Assembly: GCA_963810555.1 (NCBI GenBank)
Contig: CAWENX010000018.1
Location: forward strand, 62,001 to 126,000
Direction of reading: 5' to 3'
Origin: G963677325 sp963810555
Lineage (GTDB): Bacteria > Bacteroidota > Bacteroidia > Bacteroidales > Prolixibacteraceae
DNA length: 64,000 nucleotides
Part shown: positions 25,899 to 35,137 of the stretch, in pieces
Layout: each line of letters begins with the position of its first letter
Numbering within the stretch: position 1 is the stretch's first letter
Position numbers and translations under genes: made by a program
Notes under the pieces: generated by a model
Databases searched by the model: none
What the model saw: only the letters and a program-made list of their open reading frames with translations
What the model was told of the DNA's origin: nothing

Positions 25899-27209
25899 CT
25901 ACAATTTTGGTTCCCAGCCGGGTTCATATTCACGGCTCCAAAGCTTCATGGCATCCTTGTCTTTCGGATTGCCGTTTTGTGTATTGATATCAAAAGATTT
26001 CCCAACTCTTGAAGACATATTTGCAAGGTGACAGAGCAAAGTACTTTTTGCTCCTTCATCAATGGGTGAATGCTGTTTTGCCTTACCGCGAATCGCATCA
26101 AGAAAGTTAACAACATGAAGAGTTGCCATGACACCTTCCGGAGGAGCTACTACCGATTTGGTTACTTTCCCCATCCGGTCCACAAGTTTATATCCTCCCC
26201 TGTTAACATAAACAGTCCCTTCAGAGCCAAATATGATGGTTCCCCTGTCTGATCCGTATGTTTTATAACCTTCGCGGCTTTTACCGTCCCAAACAATAAT
26301 TTTGTTTCCAGGAAAGCGGAATGTGGCTTCCATAGTATCATACATTGTCCATCCATCATTAATAAAATGACGTTTGGCGGCTTCAACAAAAACAAATTCA
26401 GGGAGATCAACCTGTAAAGCCCATCTTGCCACATCAAGCTCATGTGTAGCATTGTTCCCTGTTTCAGCGGTTCCCCAGTGCCATCCGTACCAGTGCCAGT
26501 TGTAATCCCATGTATTGTATTTATAGTCCACCCTTGGTGCCGGACCCTGGAATAAATTCCAGTCAAGGCCTTCAGGCACTGGAGCTTTTGTTGCTACGGG
26601 CACTTCACCGCGGCTGGCAGTATAGAAGGCGAGTGCTTTGTAAGGAGTTCCAATAATTCCATTATGAATTTCACCTATTATTTCTATCGACTCGGGCATG
26701 GAACGTTGCTGATTGCCCATCTGAATGATCTTATTACTGTATTTTTTCATGAAGCCGGTAAGCAATTCTCCTTCTCTCGGATCATGGCTGCAGGGTTTTT
26801 CTACATAAACGTGTTTACCCGCTTCAAGGCCAAGATAAGTCCCGTAAGTATGCCAGTGATCAGGAGTTGCATTGAATATGGCATCCACATCTTTATCTTC
26901 GAGAACCTTTCTTATATCATTCTCAAGTTTAGGAGTATTTTCAATTTTTGTGGAGAGTTCTTTAGCGCATCTATCGCGCTGGCTCTTCTTAACATCACAT
27001 AAATACAATAATTCAACGTTGTTGGCTTTATCCGATATTGCATCATAATAGGCCGGAACCCGACGTCCCAGACCAATAAAAGCCACATTCAGCCTGTCGT
27101 TAGCGCCGATTATCCTGGCATAGCTTTTCGGACTAAATGATGCACCGCCAAGGGTTAAGCCGATTGCACCGACCGTGCTCTTCTTTACAAATGATCTTCT
27201 GTCTGACAT
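25899..27209 (-). CDS. Gfo/Idh/MocA family oxidoreductase with Tat signal
   Basis: 436 residues beginning MSDRRSFVKKSTVGAIGLTLGG, a twin-arginine export signal; this ATG (27209) is preferred over one 11 codons upstream. The Rossmann part has NVAFIGLGRR and AGKHVYVEKPCSHDP (EKP), then a substrate domain with WHWYGWHWGTAETGNNATHELDVARWAL. Tat-exported members of this family work in the periplasm on glycosides or sugars with tightly bound NAD(H). It is related to the enzyme at 60268-61677. Confidence 0.9.
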   Translation of the reverse strand: MSDRRSFVKKSTVGAIGLTLGGASFSPKSYARIIGANDRLNVAFIGLGRRVPAYYDAISDKANNVELLYLCDVKKSQRDRCAKELSTKIENTPKLENDIRKVLEDKDVDAIFNATPDHWHTYGTYLGLEAGKHVYVEKPCSHDPREGELLTGFMKKYSNKIIQMGNQQRSMPESIEIIGEIHNGIIGTPYKALAFYTASRGEVPVATKAPVPEGLDWNLFQGPAPRVDYKYNTWDYNWHWYGWHWGTAETGNNATHELDVARWALQVDLPEFVFVEAAKRHFINDGWTMYDTMEATFRFPGNKIIVWDGKSREGYKTYGSDRGTIIFGSEGTVYVNRGGYKLVDRMGKVTKSVVAPPEGVMATLHVVNFLDAIRGKAKQHSPIDEGAKSTLLCHLANMSSRVGKSFDINTQNGNPKDKDAMKLWSREYEPGWEPKL

Positions 27210-27420
27210 TTTCTTACTCTTAAATTTATAACTAATGGTCAATAATAATTTTTAAACTGACTTGATTAAACAGACCTGAAAAATAATGATCTTTTCTGAT
27301 TATCATTGTAAAATCCGTGAAAAAATGTTTTAATTTGAAATAATTATGTTTCAAGAATTAATAGTTCAGGATTTCTTCAATCACTAAGTTTCTGAAAATA
27401 TTGTGATTAATAATTCAATT

Positions 27421-27597
27421 ATGGATAATCATAAACCTGAAATATGGCAATGCCAGAATTGTCATTATGAATATGAAGAAGAAAGAGGTGATCCTATTTC
27501 GGATATTCCCCCCTGGACAAGATTTGAGGATTTACCTGAAGACTGGGTATGCCCCATCTGCGGAGCAAGTAAAGGACAATTTAAGAAACTGGAATAA
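27421..27597 (+). CDS. Rubredoxin
   Basis: 58 residues with the two iron-binding knuckles CQNC (C11, C14) and CPIC (C44, C47) and the conserved middle GDPISDIPPWTRFEDLPEDWVCPICGASKGQF. A one-electron carrier, often in oxygen or peroxide detoxification in anaerobes. Start at ATG 27421, with GTG 27403 a less likely alternative. A long 7-bp repeat tract begins 5 bp after the stop codon. Confidence 0.92.
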   Translation: MDNHKPEIWQCQNCHYEYEEERGDPISDIPPWTRFEDLPEDWVCPICGASKGQFKKLE

Positions 27598-27601
27598 AAA
27601 A

Positions 27602-27749
27602 CCGGAAACCGGAGACCGGAGAAGGGAAACCAAAGTAAGGGGAAAAGAGAAGGAAGACCAGTTGGAATCATTCCGTGTTCCGTGTTCCGTGTTCCGTGTT
27701 CCGGTTTCCTGTTTCCGGTCTCCTGTCTCCGGTCTCCGTTCTCCCTATC
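27602..27749. repeat. Heptamer arrays forming two complementary arms
   Basis: Left arm: GG steps at 27604, 27611, 27618 and 27625. Right arm: CC at 27673 and every 7 bp to 27743, eleven units, four of them CCGTGTT. 27610-27622 is the exact reverse complement of 27726-27738, so a transcript could fold across the tract. It fills the space between convergent genes and reaches the last bases of the hydrolase gene. Confidence 0.85.
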
Positions 27750-28509
27750 AGGATTCAATCACCAGGCCGTCATATCCCGGTTCGACATTTGCAGGTAATT
27801 CTGCAAGCAGATTTGCATGTTTCCCTATATCATGGCTCATATGTGTCAGCCAGGCTTTTTCAGGGGAGAGTATATGAATTATTTCAAGGGCACTTTTGAG
27901 ATTCAGGTGCGAAATATGTGGTTGTTTTCGTAATGCGCAAATGACGAGCGATTTTATTCCCTGCAGTTTCTCTAATTCAGCCTGATCGATGCTGCTAAAA
28001 TCTGTAAGGTATGCAAAATTCCCAAACCTGAATCCATATACAGGTAACTTATAATGGTGCAACCGTATAGGTACAATGTCTATTTTTCCTATTTTAAACG
28101 GCTTATTATCAATAGTTTTTAAATCAATCCTTGGAATACCCGGATATTTATCTAATGCGAACACATAATTAAAGATTTTTTTCAGGTTCTGTTGCACCCG
28201 TACTTCGCAATAAACATCCATGGCTGATTTGCTTGACCAGTTAAAGCTCCGGATATCATCCAGTCCAAAAATATGGTCGGCATGTTCATGAGTTAAAAGA
28301 ACGGCATCAAGATAGTCCACATCATTCTGAAGCATCTGCTGGCGAAAATCCGGCCCGGCATCCACCACGATACGTGTAGCGCTGTTTTCAATCATGATGG
28401 CGCTTCTTAATCGCTTATCCCTTGAATCAGATGAACGGCAAACATCACATTTGCATGAAATAACAGGTATACCCTGCGATGTGCCAGTTCCAAGAAGAGT
28501 GATTTTCAT
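27748..28509 (-). CDS. MBL-fold metallo-hydrolase, PhnP-like
   Basis: 253 residues. Metallo-beta-lactamase fold with TSQGIPVISCKCDVC near the N-terminus (the PhnP-type cysteine cluster), the metal motif THEHADHIFGLDD, later histidines in LRKQPHISHLNL and AWLTHMSHDIGKH. PhnP hydrolyses cyclic phosphodiesters such as 5-phosphoribosyl 1,2-cyclic phosphate; relatives include RNase Z. No phosphonate genes are nearby, so substrate is open. Start at ATG 28509, eight codons inside the longest frame, giving the normal MKITLLGTGTSQG start. Confidence 0.88.
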   Translation of the reverse strand: MKITLLGTGTSQGIPVISCKCDVCRSSDSRDKRLRSAIMIENSATRIVVDAGPDFRQQMLQNDVDYLDAVLLTHEHADHIFGLDDIRSFNWSSKSAMDVYCEVRVQQNLKKIFNYVFALDKYPGIPRIDLKTIDNKPFKIGKIDIVPIRLHHYKLPVYGFRFGNFAYLTDFSSIDQAELEKLQGIKSLVICALRKQPHISHLNLKSALEIIHILSPEKAWLTHMSHDIGKHANLLAELPANVEPGYDGLVIES

Positions 28510-28606
28510 TTTCCGGTTTTGCATACGAATCAAACTTACATTAAAAAATCCTTAATGCAAAACTCTCAAACTAGTCAGGTTTTAAAAATAGATAATCAGG
28601 AAACTC

Positions 28607-28678
28607 ATTTAACAATAACTTTAAAATTCCAACTCTATGTTTGCTCCGCTTTTGGTCCGCTTTAAGTCCGTATTTTCC
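28607..28678 (-). repeat. 11-bp phased array with ATTGTTAAAT motif
   Basis: On the minus strand CG steps at 28670, 28659 and 28648 lie 11 bp apart, followed by a degenerate unit (28645-28635), one A/T-rich 11-mer, and ATTGTTAAAT (28616-28607), all in one register. The unit GCGGAGCAAAC differs by one base from ACGGAGCAAAC in the 8.7-kb array. Confidence 0.75.
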
Positions 28679-28880
28679 TAAAGGCATCTTATGATCATAA
28701 TATGAAAAATTATTAAATAATTTTTTAGGTCAATTGACATAGATTTTTCATTTTAAAGATTGTGATAAGGATATGAAATATGATTGTAGAGATGCAAAAT
28801 TTTGCGTCTCTATTTTTTGGCCACTTTCTTTTTTATAATGTGTAACGATTTTTTATATTAGAAATCGCCGGTTGCAAAAA

Positions 28881-31094
28881 TCAATTCAGATCAAACCGGT
28901 CAAGGTTCATTACTTTATTCCATGCTGCCACAAAATCCTTCACAAATTTTTCCTGGCCGTCTGAAGCTTCCATAAACTTCAGCAATCGCCCTAAGCTCTG
29001 AATTTGAACCAAAAATAAGATCCACACGGGTCGCCGTCCATTTTAGTTCGCCTGTTGCACGATCACGCCCTTCAAACTCTTCTTTGGATTCAGAGGTTGG
29101 CTTCCATGTTGTACCCATATCAAGCAGGTTCACAAAGAAATCGTTGGTAAGCGCTTCCGGACGATTAGTAAATACACCATGTTTTGAATTATCATAGTTC
29201 GTATTCAATACACGCATACCGCCCACAAGAACTGTCATCTCCGGTGCAGTTAATGTAAGCAGTTGTGCTTTATCAACCAGCAACTCTTCTGCCGATATAG
29301 TATATTTCGTTTTCAGATAGTTTCGAAAACCATCGGCAACAGGTTCCAGCACTGCGAAAGAGTCAACATCAGTTTGCTCTTGCGATGCATCCATACGACC
29401 GGGAGTAAAAGGAACTGTTACATTATAACCTGCATTTTTTGCAGCTTTCTCCACACCTGCACAACCTGCCAATACAATAAGATCAGCAAGAGAAACCTTT
29501 TTCCCATCCGGATTGGGCACTGTTAAATTCTTTCTGAATACCTTCAAGCGTATCCAGATACTTTCTTCAGTTGAGCAGGATTATTAACTTCCCAGTCTTT
29601 TTGAGGAGCGAGACGAATACGTGCACCATTTGCGCCACCGCGTTTATCGGAACCACGGAAAGTGGAGGCTGAAGCCCAGGCAGTTGATACCAATTGAGAA
29701 ACAGAAAGCCCAGAATTCAATATTTTAGCTTTCAATGCGGCAATATCTTTTTCATCAATCAATTGATGATCAACTGCCGGAATGGGATCCTGCCAGATCA
29801 GTTCTTCTTTGGGTACTTCAGGCCCTAAATAACGTGTGCGTGGCCCCATATCCCGATGAGTCAGTTTAAACCATGCACGGGCAAATGCATCGGCAAACTG
29901 ATCCGGATTTTCATAGAATCGTCTTGAAATTTTTTCATAAGCCGGATCAAACCTCAAAGAAAGGTCGGTGGTAAGCATTGTTGGTGCATGTTTTTTTGAC
30001 GGATCATGAGCATCAGGAATTGTACCTTCTCAGCCATTTTTTGCCACCCACTGATAGGCTCCTGCCGGGCTTTTTGTTAGTTCCCATTCGTATCCAAACA
30101 GATTTTCGAAGAAGTTATTGCTCCATCTGGTAGGAGTTTTTGTCCATGTAACTTCAGGTCCGCCGGTAATTGTATCGCCTCCTTTTCCTGTTCCAAAATT
30201 GCTTTTCCAGCCAAGACCCTGTTCTTCAATACCGGCAGCTTCGGGTTCAGGCCCAACAAGTGCCGGCATCTCCGGCGCCATGGGTTTTTCCAAAGGTATG
30301 ACCACCGGCAATTAACGCCACCGTTTCTTCATCATTCATGGCCATACGGGCAAAAGTTTCCCGGATATCTTTGGCTGCTGCGATCGGATCGGGATTTCCG
30401 TTCGGACCTTCCGGATTAACATAGATAAGTCCCATCTGAACGGCTGCAAGCGGATTTTCAAGATCGCGCTCCCCGGAATAACGTTTGTCATCCAACCATT
30501 TGGTTTCAGATCCCCAGTAAACATCCTCATCTGGTTCCCAGACATCTTCCCGTCCGCCTCCAAATCCAAAAGTTTTAAATCCCATTGATTCCAGTGGCCA
30601 CATTACCCGCAAGAATCATAAGGTCAGCCCATGAAATTTTTCGTCCGTATTTTTGTTTGATTGGCCAAAGCAGCCTGCGAGCCTTATCGAGGTTGGCATT
30701 ATCCGGCCAACTGTTGAGAGGAGCAAAGCGCTGTTGTCCGGCTCCCGCGCCTCCGCGACCGTCGCCTGTGCGGTACGTGCCGGCACTGTGCCATGCCATT
30801 CGAATAAATAGAGGTCCATAATGACCAAAATCTGCCGGCCACCAGTCCTGTGAGTTGGTCATCAAAGCATTGCAGATCTTTTTTCACAGCATTTAAGTCA
30901 AGGCTGTTGAATTCCTTCGCATAATTAAAATCTTCACCCATTGGATTGGATATGGAAGATTGTTGACGCAGAATGCTTAAATTTAACTGATTGGGCCACC
31001 AATAAGGATTTCTTGTTCCGCCGCCTCCAACATTGTGTTGTTGAGTTGAAACTGAAAATGAGTCCTTGCTATTGTTATTAGAGTTGTTTTCCAT
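28881..31094 (-). pseudogene. katG: Catalase-peroxidase gene broken by multiple single-base insertions
   Basis: Minus-strand pieces in successive frames rebuild one complete KatG: MENNSNNNSKDSF start, distal site RMAWHSAGTYRTGDGRGG, adduct tyrosine in GLIYVNPEGPNG, proximal heme His in IAGGHTFGKTHG, and the C-terminal end FVAAWNKVMNLDRFDLN. Extra bases lie at 30869, 30595, 30263/30264, 29558, 29506 and 28968. At 30030-30032 a TGA stands in a spot that also looks expanded by three bases. Removing all nine gives 734 codons, the normal KatG length. Every lesion is an insertion and the protein pieces are otherwise well conserved, so the break is very recent or an assembly artefact. Confidence 0.88.
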
Positions 31095-31120
31095 TCTGTT
31101 AAAGTTTTTGTTAATTATTG

Positions 31121-31138
31121 ATCCGATAGCTATCGGAT
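31121..31138. repeat. REP-like palindrome ATCCGATAGCTATCGGAT
   Basis: A perfect 18-bp palindrome upstream of katG. Copies or close variants occur at 33982-33999 (identical), 33216-33233 (CCC/GGG ends) and 5481-5498 (AATT centre). Confidence 0.75.
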
Positions 31139-31340
31139 TCGGTTTTGATAAATAATGCAGAGATCGAAGCAATAAACCATTTACCGGTAATCAGATAAAT
31201 TTTTGGTATTTTATGACTCTTGCATTTTAATAAACGATTGGTTCCAATAAAGGTTCAACAGCGTCATCACTTTTTTGTTAACAAAATTCTTCATTTAATT
31301 TAGAACGGGAGATTTCCTTAACTTTGTTAAAATTTTGATT

Positions 31341-32063
31341 ATGGCAAGTCTTTATCTTATTCCAACAACTTTAGGAGATCAAAAAATCGAATCTGTAATA
31401 CCGGATGTTAATTCTTTGATTATCAAAAATATTAAATATTTTATTGTTGAAAATATCAGGACAGCAAGGCGTTTTCTTAAAAGGACCGATCAAAATATCA
31501 TTATAGACGAACTGAATTTTCGGGAATTGAATGAGCATACCCGCAAAGAGGGATTGGAGGAATTACTGCATCCTATAGATATGGGTTTTGATATAGGAAT
31601 AATTTCTGAAGCAGGATGCCCCGGCGTTGCTGATCCTGGTGCAGAGATCGTCAGGCTGGCGCATGATAAAAATATAAGAGTGATTCCTTTGGTGGGCCCT
31701 TCTTCCATTCTTTTATCTTTAATGGCATCAGGAATGAATGGTCAGAATTTTGCTTTTATCGGATATCTTCCTGTAAAGCGAAATGAAAGGATCAAAGCCA
31801 TCCGTGAGATTGAAAAGCGTTCGGCAGCTGAAAAACAGACACAGATATTCATTGAGGCGCCCTATAGAAATACACAGCTTATTAATGATCTGACAACAAC
31901 CTTGAATGATCATACGAGGCTATGTATTGCCGTGGATTTAACTCTCGAAACAGAATCCATCCAAACAAAGACTGTCGCTACCTGGAAAAAAGAAATTCCC
32001 GATATTAACAAACGACCGGCCATCTTCCTGATAGAGAGCATAGGGCAGAGAGCAAAGAGCTAA
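31341..32063 (+). CDS. RsmI-like SAM-dependent methyltransferase (tetrapyrrole methylase fold)
   Basis: 240 residues. The tetrapyrrole-methylase/RsmI motifs are present: LYLIPTTLGD at the N-terminus, GIISEAGCPGVADPGAEIVRLAH and VIPLVGPSSILLSLMASGMNGQNFAFIGYLP. RsmI 2'-O-methylates cytidine 1402 of 16S rRNA; this shorter Bacteroidota type may have the same or a related target. The C-terminal codons (IESIGQRAKS) and the stop lie inside a 7-bp repeat tract, so the last residues are probably repeat-derived. Start at ATG 31341, with an in-frame TTG two codons upstream. Confidence 0.83.
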   Translation: MASLYLIPTTLGDQKIESVIPDVNSLIIKNIKYFIVENIRTARRFLKRTDQNIIIDELNFRELNEHTRKEGLEELLHPIDMGFDIGIISEAGCPGVADPGAEIVRLAHDKNIRVIPLVGPSSILLSLMASGMNGQNFAFIGYLPVKRNERIKAIREIEKRSAAEKQTQIFIEAPYRNTQLINDLTTTLNDHTRLCIAVDLTLETESIQTKTVATWKKEIPDINKRPAIFLIESIGQRAKS

Positions 32064-32084
32064 GAGTCCGGAGTTGAGAGCCCT
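32036..32084 (+). repeat. Heptamer array crossing a stop codon (core GAG)
   Basis: Seven exact 7-bp steps from 32036 (GAGCATA, then units such as GAGCAAA, GAGCTAA, GAGTCCG). The TAA stop of the methyltransferase gene (32061-32063) is part of the fourth unit. Confidence 0.8.
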
Positions 32085-32107
32085 TTTGCTCCCTAACAGT
32101 CTACAGC

Positions 32108-33184
32108 CTATTTCCCCAATTTCAGGAGATTGTATTCGTACTCAAAGTTTGGTGTAAAAACTCCCTTATTTAACTCTCTTTCAATCTGGGCAGGACTCCA
32201 GAATTTCCCTTCCGACACCTCTTCGGAGTGCAATCTGATTTTCTGATAATCATAGGATATAAAACTATATACCAGTTCTGATTCCACTTCGGTATCCCAT
32301 CGGTACTTTTCCACAAATCGGACGGTAAAATCCTTCAATCCGATTTCTTCATAAGCCTCACGTTTTAAGGCCGTCTCAATATCTTCCCCGAATGAAATAT
32401 GACCTCCGACTGAAGTATCCCATTTGTCCGGCTGGATCAGTTTGTCTTTTGGCCGCTTTTGCAGATAGATATAACCTTTTGAATTCATAACATGAAGATG
32501 AACGACCGGATGGAGTATTTTTTCTCCATTATGACAAATTGAACGGGGAGCTTTACCAATAACCTTTCCATCTTCTTCGACAACGGGAAGCCATTCTTCA
32601 TCATCATATGCCGGGATGATCTGTGGTTTTGAATGAAGCTTGTTTTTAATAAACTCAAATACAAAATACAATCCAAAAACTATATAAAACAGCCCTCCGC
32701 TTATAAAAGCCCAGGCTTCAGAACTCATATAAAAAGCAGAATAAACAACCAGGGCTATATGTGCCAGAATAATATAAAAAAGATTGCGCAGGTTTTTTAT
32801 AAACAATCTTTCCTGGCTTCCGGTCATCTCAATGCCCTTCATGTATTTCTTAGTCATTGATCCGATGATATTGACCGGTGAAAAAACAGACAGGCCTATT
32901 ATGGCTGCGAGGATCAGTTCAATAAGCGCCGGTTTAAGTTTAAAAAAAAGGTCGTTTTCAAGCAGTATAGAAAGACCGGATAAAGCAACCAATAAACCAG
33001 TATCAAGCAAAACAAACCGGTCAAGTTTTTTCTCCCTGATCCAGGTCAGTCCCATTTCGCCGACACCGGTACCCAGGGCAACGACTAAACCGACTTTCAT
33101 CCCCCATATCTCATCAGCGATGATAAATATGAACAAGGGGATAAAGCCCGGTAAAAGTTTCTTTAATAATTCGATTTGCTTCAA
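32108..33184 (-). CDS. Fusion: YciB/IspZ-like membrane domain + NUDIX hydrolase
   Basis: 358 residues. The N-terminal half (about 1-180) is a five- to six-helix membrane domain like septation protein A/YciB (FIPLFIFIIADEIWGMKVGLVVALGTGVGE; later RNLFYIILAHIALVVYSAFYMS). The C-terminal part (about 200-358) is a NUDIX domain of the isopentenyl-isomerase/YfcD type, with the box GGHISFGEDIETALKREAYEEIGL holding the full G-x5-E-x7-RExxEE-x-G pattern. The membrane part would tether a cytosolic nucleotide or diphosphate hydrolase. The frame is continuous; there is no sign of an assembly join. Confidence 0.83.
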   Translation of the reverse strand: MKQIELLKKLLPGFIPLFIFIIADEIWGMKVGLVVALGTGVGEMGLTWIREKKLDRFVLLDTGLLVALSGLSILLENDLFFKLKPALIELILAAIIGLSVFSPVNIIGSMTKKYMKGIEMTGSQERLFIKNLRNLFYIILAHIALVVYSAFYMSSEAWAFISGGLFYIVFGLYFVFEFIKNKLHSKPQIIPAYDDEEWLPVVEEDGKVIGKAPRSICHNGEKILHPVVHLHVMNSKGYIYLQKRPKDKLIQPDKWDTSVGGHISFGEDIETALKREAYEEIGLKDFTVRFVEKYRWDTEVESELVYSFISYDYQKIRLHSEEVSEGKFWSPAQIERELNKGVFTPNFEYEYNLLKLGK

Positions 33185-33215
33185 TTACAGATTATTGCGA
33201 ATTACACGATTCCGA

Positions 33216-33360
33216 TCCCGATAGCTATCGGGACCGGAGAAGAATTACATGAATGATACAGAATTGATGTTTTAAAAAAACAGTCCCGCATGTGCGGGAT
33301 CAGAGTTTCAGAGTTCACTGATTCCTTTTTGTTCTGTCAGCTGATCCCGCATATCCGGGA
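33216..33360. repeat. Cluster of small REP-like palindromes
   Basis: TCCCGATAGCTATCGGGA at 33216-33233, TCCCGCATGTGCGGGA at 33284-33299 and an imperfect relative at 33345-33360. Further relatives of the second type occur at 12376-12391 and 44036-44051. All lie between genes. Confidence 0.65.
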
Positions 33361-33390
33361 GACGGCAAATGATAAATGACAGTTAACTGA

Positions 33391-33948
33391 TCACTGATTA
33401 ATATTTAATTTTTCAATAACAGGCGGCACATAAGAAGATTTGTAAACACTCGAAATCCAGACATGAAATACCAGGGGGGAATACGCCGGTATCGTAGTCT
33501 GGCGTTGAGATGAATAGGCAAGTCTGGAAGGTATGACCCAAATGGCTTCACCCCCTTCTTTCATTGACTTTATTGCTTCATCCCATCCGGCTATGACTGC
33601 ACCTGTTCCCACCTTGAATGTGAAAGGTTCGTAATCGCCTGAAGTGTCAAACATTGTCCCTGTCTTAATGCCTAAACTGACTGTATCCTGGATTAAATAA
33701 CCCTTATAAAAGAGTTTAACGACATCCCCTGTTCCTATATTTTGGGCAGTATCAATACCAGCTTTGATCTCCTGGTAATAAACTCCTGCGGAATCAGGTT
33801 TAATTCCGGGAAGATATTTTGCAACAAACCTTGATATGTAATCGATTTCCTGGTCGCGTAAAATTTGATTTGTTGTCTTTTTGCAGGAAAAAATTAAGAT
33901 TCCTGTTATTGCGAATATTATTAATATACCAAATGTTTTTATTTTCAT
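33391..33948 (-). CDS. FKBP-type peptidyl-prolyl isomerase lipoprotein
   Basis: 185 residues with lipoprotein signal (ITGILIFSC). The FKBP domain covers about 75-180: GDVVKLFYKGYLI, GTMFDTSGDYEPFTFKVGTGAVIAGWDEAIKSMKEGGEAIWVIPSRLAYS and PLVFHVWISSVY. It catalyses cis-trans proline isomerisation during folding of envelope proteins. Downstream neighbours are unrelated; palindromes and ACGAAT-type repeats flank it on both sides. Confidence 0.9.
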   Translation of the reverse strand: MKIKTFGILIIFAITGILIFSCKKTTNQILRDQEIDYISRFVAKYLPGIKPDSAGVYYQEIKAGIDTAQNIGTGDVVKLFYKGYLIQDTVSLGIKTGTMFDTSGDYEPFTFKVGTGAVIAGWDEAIKSMKEGGEAIWVIPSRLAYSSQRQTTIPAYSPLVFHVWISSVYKSSYVPPVIEKLNINQ

Positions 33949-34030
33949 TTTATAACGAATTACATATTACGAATTGCACGAATCCGATAGCTATCGGATG
34001 ACGAATTACACGAATGATACCAATGAATTT

Positions 34031-35074
34031 TCATGACAGGTATTTACTTTCTCTGGTTAACTGTTCTTCGTACTCAGGAAGCACTTCCCGAAAAAGTTTT
34101 AAAGCTTTCTGTATCGGAAGTTTTATTTCACCTCCGGCAGCATTTTTGTGTCCCCCTCCAAAAAAATATCGGGCAGAAAACTCATTTGCAGGAAAGTTCC
34201 CTTTGGAACGAAATGAAATCTTTATATAATCAGACATTTCCATAAAGAAGGCGGTAAATACGATTCCCTGAATTGATAACGGATAATTGACAAAACCTTC
34301 CGTATCACCCTGGCGATATTCATATTCTTTTAGTTCCTCTTTGGAAAGCCATATTAAAGCAGTATGACAGGACGGGAAAATCTCCATCTTTTTCGATAAG
34401 CAATGGCCCAACAATCTCATACGCTTTTCAGAGAAATTATTGAATAAAAGGGTGTTGATTCTTTCCATATTTGCACCCATCTTAATGAGTTTACCTACTA
34501 TTCTGTACATTTCAGGATGAGATGCATTATGACTGAATGATCCGGTATCGGCCATAATACCTGTAAGAAGCGATTCCGAACTTTCCCTGTCAAGAAAAGT
34601 GATCAGACGGGTTTCTTCCAGGACATTATAGACTAATTCAGCAGTAGAACTCGAATCAACATCTGAGAAGAGCCAGTCAGCTTTTATTTCAGGATCAGGG
34701 TGGTGATCAATCAGGACAATGGGTTTTGAGATTTTTGCGATATGATCGGCTAATTTCCCAAGTCGCTTAATATCGTTGAAATCAAGAAAACAGAGGATAT
34801 CGGTGTTTTGAATAAGTGTATTACAGAGAGCAGAATCCTTTTCATAGATCAGGATATTATCATCCCTGCACAACCAATCCAGATAATTGGGATAGTTATC
34901 CGGCGAAATCACAACAGACTGAATACCTGCATTCATCATAATTCTATTCAATGCAATTGCTGACCCCAGGGCATCGCCGTCCGGATTGATATGCGGAATA
35001 ATCACAGATCGTTTTGCTTCTGTAAATATCCAATCCGAAAAATTCTTACATATTATAGGATCAAATCTACTCAA
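34031..35074 (-). CDS. NrnA-like DHH/DHHA1 phosphoesterase (oligoribonuclease / pAp phosphatase)
   Basis: 347 residues. DHH domain motifs: IPHINPDGDALGSA, LCFLDFND, IVLIDHHPDPE and MADTGSFSH; the DHHA1 end has FFGGGHKNAAGG. NrnA degrades 2-5-nt RNAs and dephosphorylates pAp, in the cytoplasm with Mn2+. The longest frame starts at a TTG at 35137, but a perfect -7 box (TATCTTTG, minus strand, 35105-35098) lies inside that extension. I therefore place the start at the TTG at 35074, about 23 nt downstream of the box, which also gives the normal family N-terminus. Confidence 0.83.
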   Translation of the reverse strand: MSRFDPIICKNFSDWIFTEAKRSVIIPHINPDGDALGSAIALNRIMMNAGIQSVVISPDNYPNYLDWLCRDDNILIYEKDSALCNTLIQNTDILCFLDFNDIKRLGKLADHIAKISKPIVLIDHHPDPEIKADWLFSDVDSSSTAELVYNVLEETRLITFLDRESSESLLTGIMADTGSFSHNASHPEMYRIVGKLIKMGANMERINTLLFNNFSEKRMRLLGHCLSKKMEIFPSCHTALIWLSKEELKEYEYRQGDTEGFVNYPLSIQGIVFTAFFMEMSDYIKISFRSKGNFPANEFSARYFFGGGHKNAAGGEIKLPIQKALKLFREVLPEYEEQLTRESKYLS

Positions 35075-35097
35075 CCCAAAGCTTTTAAATTTAGATG

Positions 35098-35105
35098 CAA
35101 AGATA
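35098..35105 (-). promoter_or_regulatory. Probable -7 box of the nrnA-like gene
   Basis: On the minus strand the sequence is TATCTTTG, an exact TAnnTTTG. A transcript starting here would have a 5' leader of only about 15-25 nt before the TTG at 35074. A matching -33 element is not clear. Confidence 0.5.
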
Positions 35106-35137
35106 TTATAATTGGTTGTATGACCGAAACTAATCAA

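Noticed and set aside
27465..27758. 97-codon minus-strand frame
   Set aside because: Consists of heptamer repeats and the antisense of rubredoxin.
30585..30821. Plus-strand frames within the katG region
   Set aside because: Antisense shadows of the broken catalase-peroxidase gene.
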